Positions 1 through 9,147 of a stretch of 64,000 bases of DNA are shown here, one piece after another (within the stretch, counting starts at the first letter, position 1; every line of letters begins with the position of its first letter). The stretch covers positions 42,299-106,298 of the forward strand of contig DLGZ01000021.1 in NCBI GenBank assembly GCA_002482965.1. Reading direction: 5' to 3'. The translations under genes were made by a program, and so were the position numbers. Below the pieces are notes generated by a model. That model was not told the origin of the DNA. It saw only the letters and a list, made by a program, of their open reading frames with translations, and made no database searches. Origin of the DNA: Verrucomicrobiaceae bacterium UBA7681. GTDB lineage: Bacteria > Verrucomicrobiota > Verrucomicrobiia > Verrucomicrobiales > Verrucomicrobiaceae.

Positions 1-863
<863 letters not shown>

Positions 864-907
864 GGTTGGTGGGAGAAGGGTTGTTTCTCTGACTCTCTTG
901 CTGGAAG

Positions 908-927
908 CATGCCACAGCCCTGGCATG
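908..927. promoter_or_regulatory. Perfect inverted repeat upstream of clpB
   Basis: CATGCCA (908-914) and TGGCATG (921-927) form a perfect 7-bp inverted repeat with a 6-nt spacer, 45 bp upstream of the clpB start. A second inverted repeat, TGCAC-N7-GTGCA, lies at 980-996. Either could be an operator or a leader hairpin. Neither matches CIRCE (TTAGCACTC-N9-GAGTGCTAA). A function is inference only. Confidence 0.35.
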
Positions 928-1051
928 GGCTGCTACGCTTGATTTGTCGTGGTTGGGGCCACTTATGATACGTTTTGCGTGCACCCTCCGAGTGCATCAC
1001 TGGCACAATAAATGGCCGAAGTGGCACAGGTGTGCGGCCCAGCTTCGACGC

Positions 1052-2242
1052 TTATTTTTCCTGCCCTGGAGTCTCTGTGGTCGCGCCGCTGCCAATCGTT
1101 TCGTCGTCGTTCAAGTGCAGGTCATAGCCTGCCATTTCCACTTCACCATGGCGTACTTTCTTTTTGGACATGGCGACGGAGATCCAATGGAATTCGGCGT
1201 TGTTGTCGAGCAGTACTTTGAGCACCATGGTGAGCGGCACGGCGAGAAACATGCCCAGCGGTCCCCAGAGCCAGCCCCAGAAGATGACGGAGAGGATGAC
1301 GACCAGCGGGGAGATGCCGAAGCGATTGCCGAGCATGGTGGGCTGCACGAAGTTATCGAGGAAGAAATTGATGCCACCGTAGCCGATGGCGACGAAGATG
1401 GCCGTACCGGGGCCGTGCTGAACCAGCGCCTCAACAATGGCAGGAATACACGCCGCAGTGCTGCCCACGGCGGGGATGTAGTTGAACAAGAACGCCAGCA
1501 GCGCCCACAGCAGCGGGTAATGAAGGTCGAAGAACCAGCACCAGAAGCCTGCGAGCAAGCCGGTGAGGGCGCTGATGAGGGTTTTGACGCCGAGGTATTT
1601 CTGAATGTCATCCGCGCTGCGCATGAGGCCGGTGAGATCGGGGCCGCCGGAGAGTTGCACGGCTTGCAGGCGGCTCTGGGTGCCGTGGGCTTCCATGAGG
1701 ATGAACATCATGACGATGATGATCATGATGAGGCTGGCGAGGAAGGTGGCCAGGGTGCCGAAGGTGCTGATCCCCAAGGAGCCAAGATTGCTCATCACAT
1801 CCTGTTTGGTGGCCCAGCCGATCAGGGTGTTCCAATCAAACAGGCCGCTCACAGCCATCTTGGCATCGGCGACGCCATTGGCTTCCAGCCACGCGGCGGC
1901 GTCATTCGAATACCGTTCGAGACCGCGCAGATAATGCGGAAGGTCTCTCCAGAAGCTGATCAGCAGACGCACGCCCACGGTGATCAAACCGGCCAGCACA
2001 CTCAGATTTATCAGCATGGTGATGCCGAGTGCAAGGCCGGCGGGAACTTTGTGCCGGCGCATCCAGCGTACCATCGGGTAGCTCAGCACCGCGAGGAAAA
2101 AGGCATAGACGATGGGGACCAGCACATTGGCGGCGATCTTCATGCCTGTCAGCACGACAAACAGACACGCCAGCGTGACAACCGCCTGCGAGCCTTTGCG
2201 GCCCCAATCCACCGTCTGATCATGCTCTTGAAACAACGACAT
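1052..2242 (-). CDS. AI-2E family (PF01594) transporter-like permease
   Basis: A 396-residue integral membrane protein of the AI-2E transporter family. The family includes TqsA, proposed to export autoinducer-2, and Na+/H+ antiporter-like members; the substrate here is unknown. An N-terminal hydrophobic pair spans about residues 20-80. A soluble insert covers about 100-150. The C-terminal multi-helix block carries the family-typical YIPAVGS and a late segment FLAVPLTMVLKVLLDN. The C-terminus is a hydrophilic tail of about 40 residues. It is transcribed away from the M48 protease gene, with 62 bp between starts, and stands alone. The family call is firm; a quorum-sensing role should not be assumed. 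Confidence 0.88.
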   Translation of the reverse strand: MSLFQEHDQTVDWGRKGSQAVVTLACLFVVLTGMKIAANVLVPIVYAFFLAVLSYPMVRWMRRHKVPAGLALGITMLINLSVLAGLITVGVRLLISFWRDLPHYLRGLERYSNDAAAWLEANGVADAKMAVSGLFDWNTLIGWATKQDVMSNLGSLGISTFGTLATFLASLIMIIIVMMFILMEAHGTQSRLQAVQLSGGPDLTGLMRSADDIQKYLGVKTLISALTGLLAGFWCWFFDLHYPLLWALLAFLFNYIPAVGSTAACIPAIVEALVQHGPGTAIFVAIGYGGINFFLDNFVQPTMLGNRFGISPLVVILSVIFWGWLWGPLGMFLAVPLTMVLKVLLDNNAEFHWISVAMSKKKVRHGEVEMAGYDLHLNDDETIGSGATTETPGQEK

Positions 2243-2304
2243 GACCAGCCATGCCGCAAAATACCTGCTGGCTCAAGAATTTTCCATGAAGTATAAAGCA
2301 ATCC

Positions 2305-3165
2305 ATGATCCCGACATTTCGCAGGCTCTTATCTCTCAACCGCATCTCCGCCTATGGGGATCGTGGACGCGGCGGCATGGGCCTGAACCCACGCATCATC
2401 TTGGGGCTGCTGATCGTTGTTGGCACGCTGCTTTATCACCAGTTTGCCACGACGAAGTATGAGAACGAATTCACCGGGCGCAGTCAGAGGCTCGCGATAG
2501 CCACGCAGCAGGAGGAGATCGCGCTTGGTTTGCAATCCGCGCCGCAGATGATCCGGGAGAGCGGAGGGCTCTCGCGTGATGCCGCTGGACGGGAAATGGT
2601 GGGTCGGGTCGGTGCGCGCTTGATCGCTTCCACGGCAGCCAAGGAGACTTCGTATCAGTTTAAATTTCATCTGCTGGCTGACACACAGACCGTGAACGCC
2701 TTTGCCCTGCCCGGCGGGCAGATTTTCATCACCGAGGCGCTGTTTCGGCGTCTGAAGTCTGAAGATCAACTCGCGGGTGTGCTGGGACATGAGATGGGGC
2801 ATGTGGTTGGCCGACACTCGAACGAGCAGATGGCCAGCACCCAGATGTGGAGTGGTCTGGCGCAGGGGGTGGGAGTGATGACCTCTGACGGCCATAACAA
2901 TACAGGCGCTTACATTGCCAACAAGGTGGCGCAGTGGCGCGTGATGACATTCAGTCGCGCGGACGAATCAGAATCTGATGCCCTTGGCGTGCGTTTCATG
3001 ATTCAGGCGGGTTACAATCCTGAGGCGCTCATTGGGGTGATGGAAATTCTTGCGGAGGTGAGCGGTGGAGGGAACGGCTCTGACTTTATGAGTTCGCATC
3101 CGAATCCCGCGAACCGGATGGAGCACATTCGCGAGGTGATTGCGAAGGAGCGGGCGGGGCGCTGA
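2305..3165 (+). CDS. M48-family zinc metalloprotease, membrane-anchored
   Basis: A 286-residue M48 peptidase related to the periplasmic BepA/LoiP quality-control proteases. A single hydrophobic segment (about residues 29-46) probably anchors the catalytic domain outside the inner membrane. The zinc site HEMGH is at residues 162-166, and the third ligand glutamate falls in RADESESDALG (E221), matching the family SRxxExEAD pattern. The C-terminal SSHPNPANRMEHI motif is also conserved in M48 proteins. No TPR domain follows, unlike BepA. An inner start at MGLNP is possible because the first 24 residues are Arg-rich and not family-like. The gene is convergent with the sulfatase gene. Confidence 0.9.
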   Translation: MIPTFRRLLSLNRISAYGDRGRGGMGLNPRIILGLLIVVGTLLYHQFATTKYENEFTGRSQRLAIATQQEEIALGLQSAPQMIRESGGLSRDAAGREMVGRVGARLIASTAAKETSYQFKFHLLADTQTVNAFALPGGQIFITEALFRRLKSEDQLAGVLGHEMGHVVGRHSNEQMASTQMWSGLAQGVGVMTSDGHNNTGAYIANKVAQWRVMTFSRADESESDALGVRFMIQAGYNPEALIGVMEILAEVSGGGNGSDFMSSHPNPANRMEHIREVIAKERAGR

Positions 3166-3195
3166 GGGCTTGCGGGGAGTGAGGGACGCTCGAAA

Positions 3196-3213
3196 GCGGC
3201 GCTGAAGCGCCGC
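3196..3213. terminator. Hairpin between convergent genes, possible bidirectional terminator
   Basis: GCGGCGC (3196-3202), loop TGAA and GCGCCGC (3207-3213) form a perfect 7-bp GC stem between the convergent protease and sulfatase genes. A second stem, CAGCC-TTC-GGCTG, lies at 3241-3253. Neither is followed by a clear U tract, so intrinsic termination is only a suggestion. The placement between two 3' ends fits that role. Confidence 0.4.
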
Positions 3214-3298
3214 ATTGATTCGCTCCGCTCACCCTTTGGGCAGCCTTCGGCTGTCTATCTTCGCTTCGCTGCGGTTCCGTGGACGCTGGCGCGTTATA

Positions 3299-4756
3299 TT
3301 ATGGGGCCATCCCCAGCGGGCGGTTTTCGGTGCCTTTGACTTGGAGAAGGGCATCGCCGAGTTCTTTGCGGGTTGGCTCGGTCAGCTTTTGGAGTTTTTC
3401 CACGATCTCGGGGTGTTCTTTTGAGACATCGTGAGTCTCACCGGGGTCGTCTTTGAGGTTATACAAGGAGAGGCCGATGTTCTCGACGCGGTATCCATGC
3501 CGTGAGGCGATGCCTGCGATACCGCTTTGGGTGATCGACTTGGGTTTCATATGGCCAAAGCGCGCCGGTTTGCCATCGCGGCCGGGTTCACCATCCACGG
3601 TGATGTAGGGATGTGGAAAGTGCAGCTTCCACGGGCCGCTGCGGATAGCCTGGAGTTCATCGCCGCCGTAAAACACGAGGGCCTCATGCGGGGATTTTGC
3701 TTCAGGCGTTCCTGTCAGCAGATCACAGATGTCTTTGCCGTCGATTTTACGCTTGGAGAGTTTTCCGCCGATCAAGCGGGCGATGGTTGGCAGGAGGTCG
3801 ATTTCCATCACGGGTTCCTTGCAGATCTGGGCGGGAGACACATGGCCCGGCCAGCGGGCGATGAAGGGGCTGCGCACGCCGCCATCGAAGGTGGTCAGCT
3901 TGCCTTCGCGGAGGGGTTTGGCGCTGCCAGCGTGATTGCCGTAGCTGAGGAAGGGGCCGTTGTCGGAGAAGAGGATGACCAGTGTATTTTGATCGATGTT
4001 GCAGCGCTTGATGGTGTCGAGGATCTGGCCCACGGACCAGTCGATCTCCTGGACGACATCGCCATAGAGTCCGGCGCTGGACTGGCCGCGAAAGGCGTCG
4101 GAGGCAAAGATGGGCACATGGGGCATCACATGAGGGACATAGAGGAAGAAGGGCTTATCTTTGTTTCGTTCGATGAAGCTGGTTGCTCCTTCCGTGAAGC
4201 GGCGGGTGAACTGGCTTTGATCGGGGTCGGTTTCGATGATTTTCAAGCCGTCGTAGAAGGGCAGGGGAGGCATCTCCGGTGCCAGGGAGGGGTGGTACTT
4301 GCTGTTGTCGTTCGAGTAGGGAATGCCGAGGAATTCATCGAAGCCGTTGCGCAGTGGATTGAACAGCAGATCGGTGCCGAGATGCCATTTGCCGAAGGCG
4401 GCGGTGGCATAACCGCGCGCCTTGCACATTTCCGGCAGCAGCCATTCGTCGGGATGGAGGCCTTCTTTGCTGGTGTGGTTCAAAGCACCCTGCATGCCGA
4501 CGCGGTTCGCGTAGCAGCCCGTCAGCAGGGCCGCGCGTGAGGCGCTGCACACGGCCTGTGCCACGTAGAAGCTCGTGAACTTCATTCCCTCAGCGGCCAT
4601 GCGGTCCATGTTGGGTGTCTTGATCTTCTCCGCGCCAAAGCAGCCGAGATCGGCGTAGCCCAGATCATCGACCAGGATGATCACCACATTGGGCGGGCGT
4701 GGATCGGCGGCGGAAAGAGTGAGGGAGGTGAGGAGGAGGGCGAGCAGCAGGCGCAT
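3299..4756 (-). CDS. Secreted S1-family sulfatase (arylsulfatase-like)
   Basis: A 485-residue sulfatase that would hydrolyse sulfate esters, in this lineage often on polysaccharides. The start at 4756 gives a clean signal peptide, MRLLLALLLTSLTLSAAD; the open frame continues upstream but that extension is not family-like. PNVVIILVDDLGYADLG (about residues 22-38) supplies the metal-binding Asp pair. CSASRAALLTG begins at C70, the cysteine expected to become formylglycine; alanine replaces the usual proline at position +2, a variant known in many S1 sulfatases. FGKWHLG and the later LVILFSDNGP are further family motifs. No formylglycine-generating enzyme is encoded nearby. Substrate cannot be told from sequence alone. 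Confidence 0.93.
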   Translation of the reverse strand: MRLLLALLLTSLTLSAADPRPPNVVIILVDDLGYADLGCFGAEKIKTPNMDRMAAEGMKFTSFYVAQAVCSASRAALLTGCYANRVGMQGALNHTSKEGLHPDEWLLPEMCKARGYATAAFGKWHLGTDLLFNPLRNGFDEFLGIPYSNDNSKYHPSLAPEMPPLPFYDGLKIIETDPDQSQFTRRFTEGATSFIERNKDKPFFLYVPHVMPHVPIFASDAFRGQSSAGLYGDVVQEIDWSVGQILDTIKRCNIDQNTLVILFSDNGPFLSYGNHAGSAKPLREGKLTTFDGGVRSPFIARWPGHVSPAQICKEPVMEIDLLPTIARLIGGKLSKRKIDGKDICDLLTGTPEAKSPHEALVFYGGDELQAIRSGPWKLHFPHPYITVDGEPGRDGKPARFGHMKPKSITQSGIAGIASRHGYRVENIGLSLYNLKDDPGETHDVSKEHPEIVEKLQKLTEPTRKELGDALLQVKGTENRPLGMAP

Positions 4757-4854
4757 GCCATCATCGTGGCAAATGCAGGCTGAAGTGGCGAGTTTTTTTG
4801 CCGTCAAATGCCGTGGCGCTTGCCAGCACGCTTGTTTCCTGACTACATTCAGTG

Positions 4855-5655
4855 ATGATCTGGCGTGTGGCGGCAGTGTTGGCGGTGATTTTCTGGGCGG
4901 TGATGTCTGGACTGCTGGTGCGTGACGTCTATTTCCCCGAGGCTTCACGTTTTGCCATCGTGCCGCCGCGCATGGTGATGGATTTGTTTTTGCGGCAGTC
5001 GGAAACGTTTGGCTGCACGCTGCATCTGTACCATCAGCGCGAAAAAATCGGGCATGCAAACCTTCAGGTGAATCGTCGCATCAGGCAGGATCATCTGACT
5101 GTGTATGACTTGATTGCCCATGGGGCGGTGGAGGAGGTGGCACCGGAGGATCAGGTGCGAAGCATCATGGCGAGCTGGAGCCTGCGCTGCACGCTGGCGG
5201 ATGGCGAGCGCTGGCAAAATCTGGCGATCAAAGCCAGTTTTCCGCAGCGTGATGCGAGCATACGCCTGTCATGGAACGAAACACAATCAGCGCCCGATGT
5301 GCTGGTGAAGCAGGGCGAGCGTGTGATGATGAACTCGGAGGATGTGAAGCTGCTGATGGGCGTGGGGGGCGGCCAGGACAGTGCGCTGGCCATGCTCTCG
5401 ATGATGGGCGGAGGCCTGCCAAAACCGAGCACGCAAGCGGACAACAAGGATGCGATGAAATTGCAGGCGCGTGAGGGCATGATGGTGCTCGCGGGCAGGC
5501 AGCGGAAGTGTTTTATACTCGCGCTGCCGATCATGGGAATGTACGAGGTCAAAATGATCTTCACTGAAGCGGGTGAGCTTGCGCGCATCGACCTCCCAGA
5601 CGACTACGTGCTGCTGGAACCCACCATCCACGGACTGCAGGACGTGGCGCACTGA
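4855..5655 (+). CDS. Uncharacterised membrane-anchored protein upstream of an ABC ATPase
   Basis: A 266-residue protein that I do not recognise. An N-terminal hydrophobic segment (MIWRVAAVLAVIFWAVMSGLLV) suggests a signal anchor with the rest outside the membrane. The remainder is mixed polar sequence with no motif I can name, including a Gly/Met-rich stretch MLSMMGGGLPK in the middle. An in-frame GTG at 4852 is an alternative start. The gene ends 18 bp before the ABC ATPase gene and reads the same way, so the two are probably cotranscribed; a shared task is inference. It diverges from the sulfatase gene. Confidence 0.75.
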   Translation: MIWRVAAVLAVIFWAVMSGLLVRDVYFPEASRFAIVPPRMVMDLFLRQSETFGCTLHLYHQREKIGHANLQVNRRIRQDHLTVYDLIAHGAVEEVAPEDQVRSIMASWSLRCTLADGERWQNLAIKASFPQRDASIRLSWNETQSAPDVLVKQGERVMMNSEDVKLLMGVGGGQDSALAMLSMMGGGLPKPSTQADNKDAMKLQAREGMMVLAGRQRKCFILALPIMGMYEVKMIFTEAGELARIDLPDDYVLLEPTIHGLQDVAH

Positions 5656-5673
5656 TTCGAACCCTTTTGAAGC

Positions 5674-6393
5674 ATGATCGAGATTGAAGACCTCACGATG
5701 AACTATGGCGAACTGCGGGCGCTGGATGGCTTGAATCTCACCATTAAACCCGGCGAACTGTTTGCCTTCCTCGGGCCGAACGGCGCTGGGAAGACCACCG
5801 CGATGAAGCTGCTCACTGGGCTGATGAAGCCGGATTCTGGGCGTGTGAGGCTGTGCGGGCATGACGTTCAGCTGGAATCCATGCAGGCAAAGTCATTGCT
5901 CGGTTATGTGCCGGATGTGGCGGTGTTTTATGAGAAGCTCACGCCGGTCGAGTTCATGGAATTCATTGCCGAGCTGTTTGAGATGGACCTGGACCATGCG
6001 ACGGCACAGACCAACGCATTGTTTACCAAATTCGCCCTGCATGAGTATTCACGGCAGCGCATTGAAAACCTCAGCCACGGCACGCGGCAGCGGCTCGCCA
6101 TCGCCAGTGCGCTGCTGCATGATCCGAAGGTTTTTGTCATTGATGAGCCGATGGTCGGGCTGGACCCCATTCATGCCCGCACGGTGAAGCGGGAAATCAA
6201 GGAGCGCAGTCAGGCGGGCACCACGGTGCTGATGAGCACGCACTTGCTGAACATCGCTGAAGAGCTCGCTGATCGCATTGGCATCATTCATCATGGCAAG
6301 CTCATTGCCCTAGGCACTCTGGAGGAGCTGCGTCGGGATCACGAAAAGCGTGGGCGGCGGCTTGAGGACATCTTCCTGAGCATGGTGGAATGA
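5674..6393 (+). CDS. ABC transporter ATP-binding protein (ABC-2 type, orphan)
   Basis: A 239-residue ATPase subunit. Walker A is GPNGAGKTT (residues 34-42), the signature is the variant LSHGTRQRL, and Walker B with its catalytic Glu is FVIDEPMVGLDP. The C-terminal region resembles CcmA/NatA-type ATPases that pair with ABC-2 permeases. No permease gene is adjacent: the upstream neighbour is a one-helix protein and the downstream one a glutathione peroxidase. The partner must be encoded elsewhere, or this ATPase serves a non-transport role. Substrate is unknown. Confidence 0.92.
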   Translation: MIEIEDLTMNYGELRALDGLNLTIKPGELFAFLGPNGAGKTTAMKLLTGLMKPDSGRVRLCGHDVQLESMQAKSLLGYVPDVAVFYEKLTPVEFMEFIAELFEMDLDHATAQTNALFTKFALHEYSRQRIENLSHGTRQRLAIASALLHDPKVFVIDEPMVGLDPIHARTVKREIKERSQAGTTVLMSTHLLNIAEELADRIGIIHHGKLIALGTLEELRRDHEKRGRRLEDIFLSMVE

Positions 6394-6433
6394 CCTGAAA
6401 CCATGACGGCCGTCGCCGCGTTCATTTTCTCAC

Positions 6434-6958
6434 ATGAAAACCCTGCTCCTTTCCCTCCTTATGACCTCCATGGCTTTTGCTGCTGACACCAACGTTCAAG
6501 ATATCGCGGTCAAGGATATCGACGGTAAAGAGACCACGCTCAAGGCCTACGCGGGCAAGGTGCTGCTGATTGTGAATGTGGCCTCCGAGTGCGGGTACAC
6601 GCCGCAGTATGCCGGATTGCAGGCGTTGAATGAAAAGATGAGCGGCAAGGGGTTCTCTGTGCTCGGATTTCCCTGCAATGATTTCGGCGGTCAGGAGCCG
6701 GGCAGCGAGGCTGAGATCAAGACTTTCTGCTCGCTTAACTACAAGGTGACCTTTCCGATGTTTGCCAAGGTGGCGATCAAGGGTGATGCCAAACACCCGC
6801 TGTATGCGGCGCTGCAATCTGCTGCGGGTGGTGAAGTCGGCTGGAACTTTGAGAAGTTCCTTGTCGGCAAGGACGGCAAGGTGTTGCAGCACTTTGGATC
6901 GGATGTGGAGCCGGATTCACCGGAGCTGATGGCTGCGATTGAGGCGGCGCTGAAGTAG
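6434..6958 (+). CDS. Exported glutathione peroxidase-family thiol peroxidase
   Basis: A 174-residue peroxidase of the GPx fold with an added signal peptide (MKTLLLSLLMTSMAFA, cleavage likely before AD). It therefore acts outside the cytoplasm, reducing hydrogen or lipid peroxides. The peroxidatic residue is Cys rather than Sec (C53 in VASECGYTPQY). C81 in FPCNDFGGQEPG is in the position of the resolving Cys of thioredoxin-dependent members, Q87 follows, and W137/N138 in WNFEKFLV complete the catalytic tetrad. Thioredoxin-like reductants are more probable than glutathione. It stands alone, ending 4 bp from the convergent recO. Confidence 0.93.
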   Translation: MKTLLLSLLMTSMAFAADTNVQDIAVKDIDGKETTLKAYAGKVLLIVNVASECGYTPQYAGLQALNEKMSGKGFSVLGFPCNDFGGQEPGSEAEIKTFCSLNYKVTFPMFAKVAIKGDAKHPLYAALQSAAGGEVGWNFEKFLVGKDGKVLQHFGSDVEPDSPELMAAIEAALK

Positions 6959-6962
6959 CCTC

Positions 6963-7508
6963 TTACTTTTTGGCCATCCAATCCGCGAGCTGCCGCCGCT
7001 GCACAGGCAGCTTGCGGTGGAAGCTGTCTTCGATGGCGGCGGCGGCCATGCCGGTTTCGCCTTCGGGGATGATGCCGAGCATCTCGGCGAGGCGCTGCTC
7101 GAAGCGGGTGATGAGTGCAGGGATGGGGTCCTTGGCGGCGAGGTAGTCGAGGGCTTTGACGAGGAGGTCGTGAATCTCGGGAATGGGGGAGTCGGTTTCG
7201 GCGACGAGGGTGATGAGTTTGACGAGGTAGGTGGCGGCGAGAACGCGGCCGTAGCTTTCACGCAGGCCGAGGCGGGGATTGGTCCAGCGGGCCTCGGCCA
7301 GGGTGTGCAGGTCGCTGGATTTGCTGCGGACGAAGCGCAGTTCGGCGGAGACAAAGAGGTCCAGCACGCCGTAGAGCGGTGATTTGGGCCGCAGTGATCC
7401 CTTGGCCATCGTTTTGAAGAGGCCGACCTCCGGCGAGCACCATTGTACAATGAGGCTGCTCTCCGCGTAGCGGGTGCGTCCGATGAGGATGGCCTCGGTT
7501 TTTTCCAT
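6963..7508 (-). CDS. recO: DNA repair protein RecO, short form
   Basis: A 181-residue RecO, the mediator that anneals DNA and loads RecA with RecF/RecR. The N-terminal OB-fold region begins MEKTEAILIGRTRYAESSLIVQWCSP, typical of RecO, followed by the helical C-terminal domain. It is shorter than the usual 230-250 residues and ends soon after RRQLADWMAKK. The four-Cys zinc-finger insertion found in many RecO proteins is absent. The gene diverges from prfB, with 48 bp between starts. Assignment rests mainly on the N-terminal domain. Confidence 0.8.
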   Translation of the reverse strand: MEKTEAILIGRTRYAESSLIVQWCSPEVGLFKTMAKGSLRPKSPLYGVLDLFVSAELRFVRSKSSDLHTLAEARWTNPRLGLRESYGRVLAATYLVKLITLVAETDSPIPEIHDLLVKALDYLAAKDPIPALITRFEQRLAEMLGIIPEGETGMAAAAIEDSFHRKLPVQRRQLADWMAKK

Positions 7509-7556
7509 GATGACAAAAGGCGTTGAACTCGCACGCCCAGACGCTATCTACGCTGC

Positions 7557-8706
7557 ATGGAAAAGACCAGCAAGACCATCCTTACCGACCTCCAATCCCT
7601 CGACACCATTGCTCTCAAGGCAAGGTTGAGTGAGCTCCGGAGGTATCTTTGACGTCCCGAAATTAAAAGACGAACTGGCCATGCTGGAGGACCGCCTGGC
7701 GGCCCCTGGCTTCTGGGATAACGCGAACGCGGCGCGCAAGACGATCGACCGCACGAACGTCATCAAAAAGAAAATCGGACCGCTGCAGGATCTGGAAGTG
7801 CGTGCTGGTGACTTTGACGGGCTCATCGAGCTGGCCAAAGAAGCGGGCGACACGGACACGTGGCGTGAGGTGGAGCTGGAGCACAAGACGCTCGAAAGGG
7901 ATGTCTCTAGCTTTGAGCTGAGCCAGTTGCTGAGCGGGCCGTTTGACAGTGGCAATGCCTTCATCACCATCCATTCCGGAGCCGGTGGTACGGAGGCCTG
8001 TGACTGGGCGGACATGCTGATGCGCATGTACCAGCGCTGGTGCCAGCGCCGTGGCTACAAGGTTGAGCTTATTGACCATGAAGCGGGTGATGACGTGGGC
8101 ACGCGCTCCGCCACACTCGAAATCATCGGTGAAAACGCCTTTGGCTTTTTGCAAACCGAGCGCGGGGTGCATCGCCTTGTGCGAATCTCGCCCTTTGATG
8201 CTGCGAAGAAGCGCCATACGAGCTTTGCCTCGATTGACGTGACGCCTGACTCCGAAGAGGAGATCGACATTGTCGTGCGTGATGAAGATCTGCGTGTGGA
8301 TACCTATCGTGCAGGCGGCAAAGGCGGCCAGAACGTGAACAAGGTGGAAACCGCCGTGCGCCTTACGCACATTCCCAGCGGCGTCATTGTGGCCTGCCAG
8401 ATCGAGCGAAGCCAGCCGAAGAACCGCGCGAAAGCGATGGCGATGCTCAAGGCGAAGCTGTTCCAAATCGAGGAAGACAAGCGTCAGGCCGAGATCGACC
8501 GCCAGTATGGTGAGAAGAGCGATATCGGCTGGGGCAGCCAGATTCGCAGCTACGTCTTCCAGCCCTACCAGATGGTCAAAGACCACCGCACCGGTGAGAA
8601 GACCAGCAGCGTGCAGGGCGTCATGGACGGTGACCTAGATGCCTTCATGGAAGCCAAGCTGCGTGGTAGAAAAGTCGGCGATAATGACAAAGATGACGAC
8701 TTGTAG
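7557..8706 (+). CDS. prfB: Peptide chain release factor 2, with programmed +1 frameshift
   Basis: RF2 recognises UAA and UGA stop codons. The first 31 codons run from ATG 7557 to CTT 7647-7649 and meet an in-frame TGA (7650-7652). Slipping +1 on CTT T continues as GAC at 7651 into the main frame, giving about 382 residues. The local sequence CGG AGG TAT CTT TGA C matches the classical RF2 autoregulatory site, including a Shine-Dalgarno-like GGAGG 3 nt before CTT. The tripeptide anticodon SPF is at about residues 211-213 and the catalytic GGQ at about 256-258. Low RF2 should slow reading of the TGA and raise frameshifting. Confidence 0.97.
7639..7653 (+). promoter_or_regulatory. prfB recoding site
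   Basis: GGAGG (7639-7643), spacer TAT, slippery CTT T (7647-7650) and stop TGA (7650-7652) followed by C. This is the arrangement that drives +1 frameshifting in RF2 genes. The downstream frame shows full RF2 homology immediately after the slip. Confidence 0.95.
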
Positions 8707-8709
8707 CGG

Positions 8710-8744
8710 CTGGATTCTAGATGCTTGATCCTAGATGCTGGATG
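8710..8744 (+). repeat. Left heptamer array, five CTNGATN units
   Basis: Five consecutive 7-nt units: CTGGATT, CTAGATG, CTTGATC, CTAGATG, CTGGATG. The array starts 4 bp after the prfB stop. It is the inverted counterpart of the array at 9148-9182. Its first 22 nt match the reverse complement of 9147-9168 at 20 positions. Confidence 0.85.
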
Positions 8745-8761
8745 GCGGAAAATCGAGCTCT

Positions 8762-9139
8762 ATGAGCTATCGCGACCTCGAAATCTGGCAGCTGGCCAAA
8801 CAATGTTCGATTGAAATTCATACGATGACTCTGAGGCATCTGCCGAAGTTTGAAATGTATGAGGGAGGTTCGCAGATCCGCCGTTCCGCGAAGTCGGTGC
8901 GATCGAACATTGTGGAAGGTTATGGCAGGCGTGAATACAAACAGGATTTCGTGCTTCGGTTGACCTATGCGCTGGCTTCCAATGACGAAACCATCGACCA
9001 TCTGGACACTTTGTTTGAAACAGGTTCATTGGCGGATGAACAGCTATGTGCTAATCTGCGCGAAATACTCACGCATTTAGGCAAAAAACTAAACCTTTTC
9101 ATCCAAGCTGTTCGAGACGGCCACCGATCCTCAAAGTAG
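8762..9139 (+). CDS. Four-helix-bundle protein (S23 / TIGR02436 family)
   Basis: A 125-residue protein of the four-helix-bundle family first noticed in intervening sequences of spirochaete 23S rRNA genes and related in fold to Avd of diversity-generating retroelements. Family marks are the N-terminal SYRDLEIWQLA, the central QIRRSAKSVRSNIVEGYGRR and a C-terminal helix pair. The start at ATG 8762 matches the family N-terminus; the frame extends nine codons upstream without homology. The molecular role is not settled; a basic, nucleic-acid-binding pentamer is the usual model. The gene lies between prfB and an AraC gene and is bracketed by inverted heptamer arrays, so it looks like an inserted cassette. 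Confidence 0.88.
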   Translation: MSYRDLEIWQLAKQCSIEIHTMTLRHLPKFEMYEGGSQIRRSAKSVRSNIVEGYGRREYKQDFVLRLTYALASNDETIDHLDTLFETGSLADEQLCANLREILTHLGKKLNLFIQAVRDGHRSSK

Positions 9140-9147
9140 CCCTTCTG

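Noticed and set aside
1052..2242. Quorum-sensing AI-2 exporter label
   Set aside because: Family membership does not establish AI-2 transport; no luxS or lsr genes are in the window.
944..2296. 450-codon plus-strand frame opposite the AI-2E-family gene
   Set aside because: Rich in Glu, Asp, His and Gly with no hydrophobic or domain pattern, as expected of an antisense shadow of a GC-rich gene; the minus-strand frame has clear family homology.
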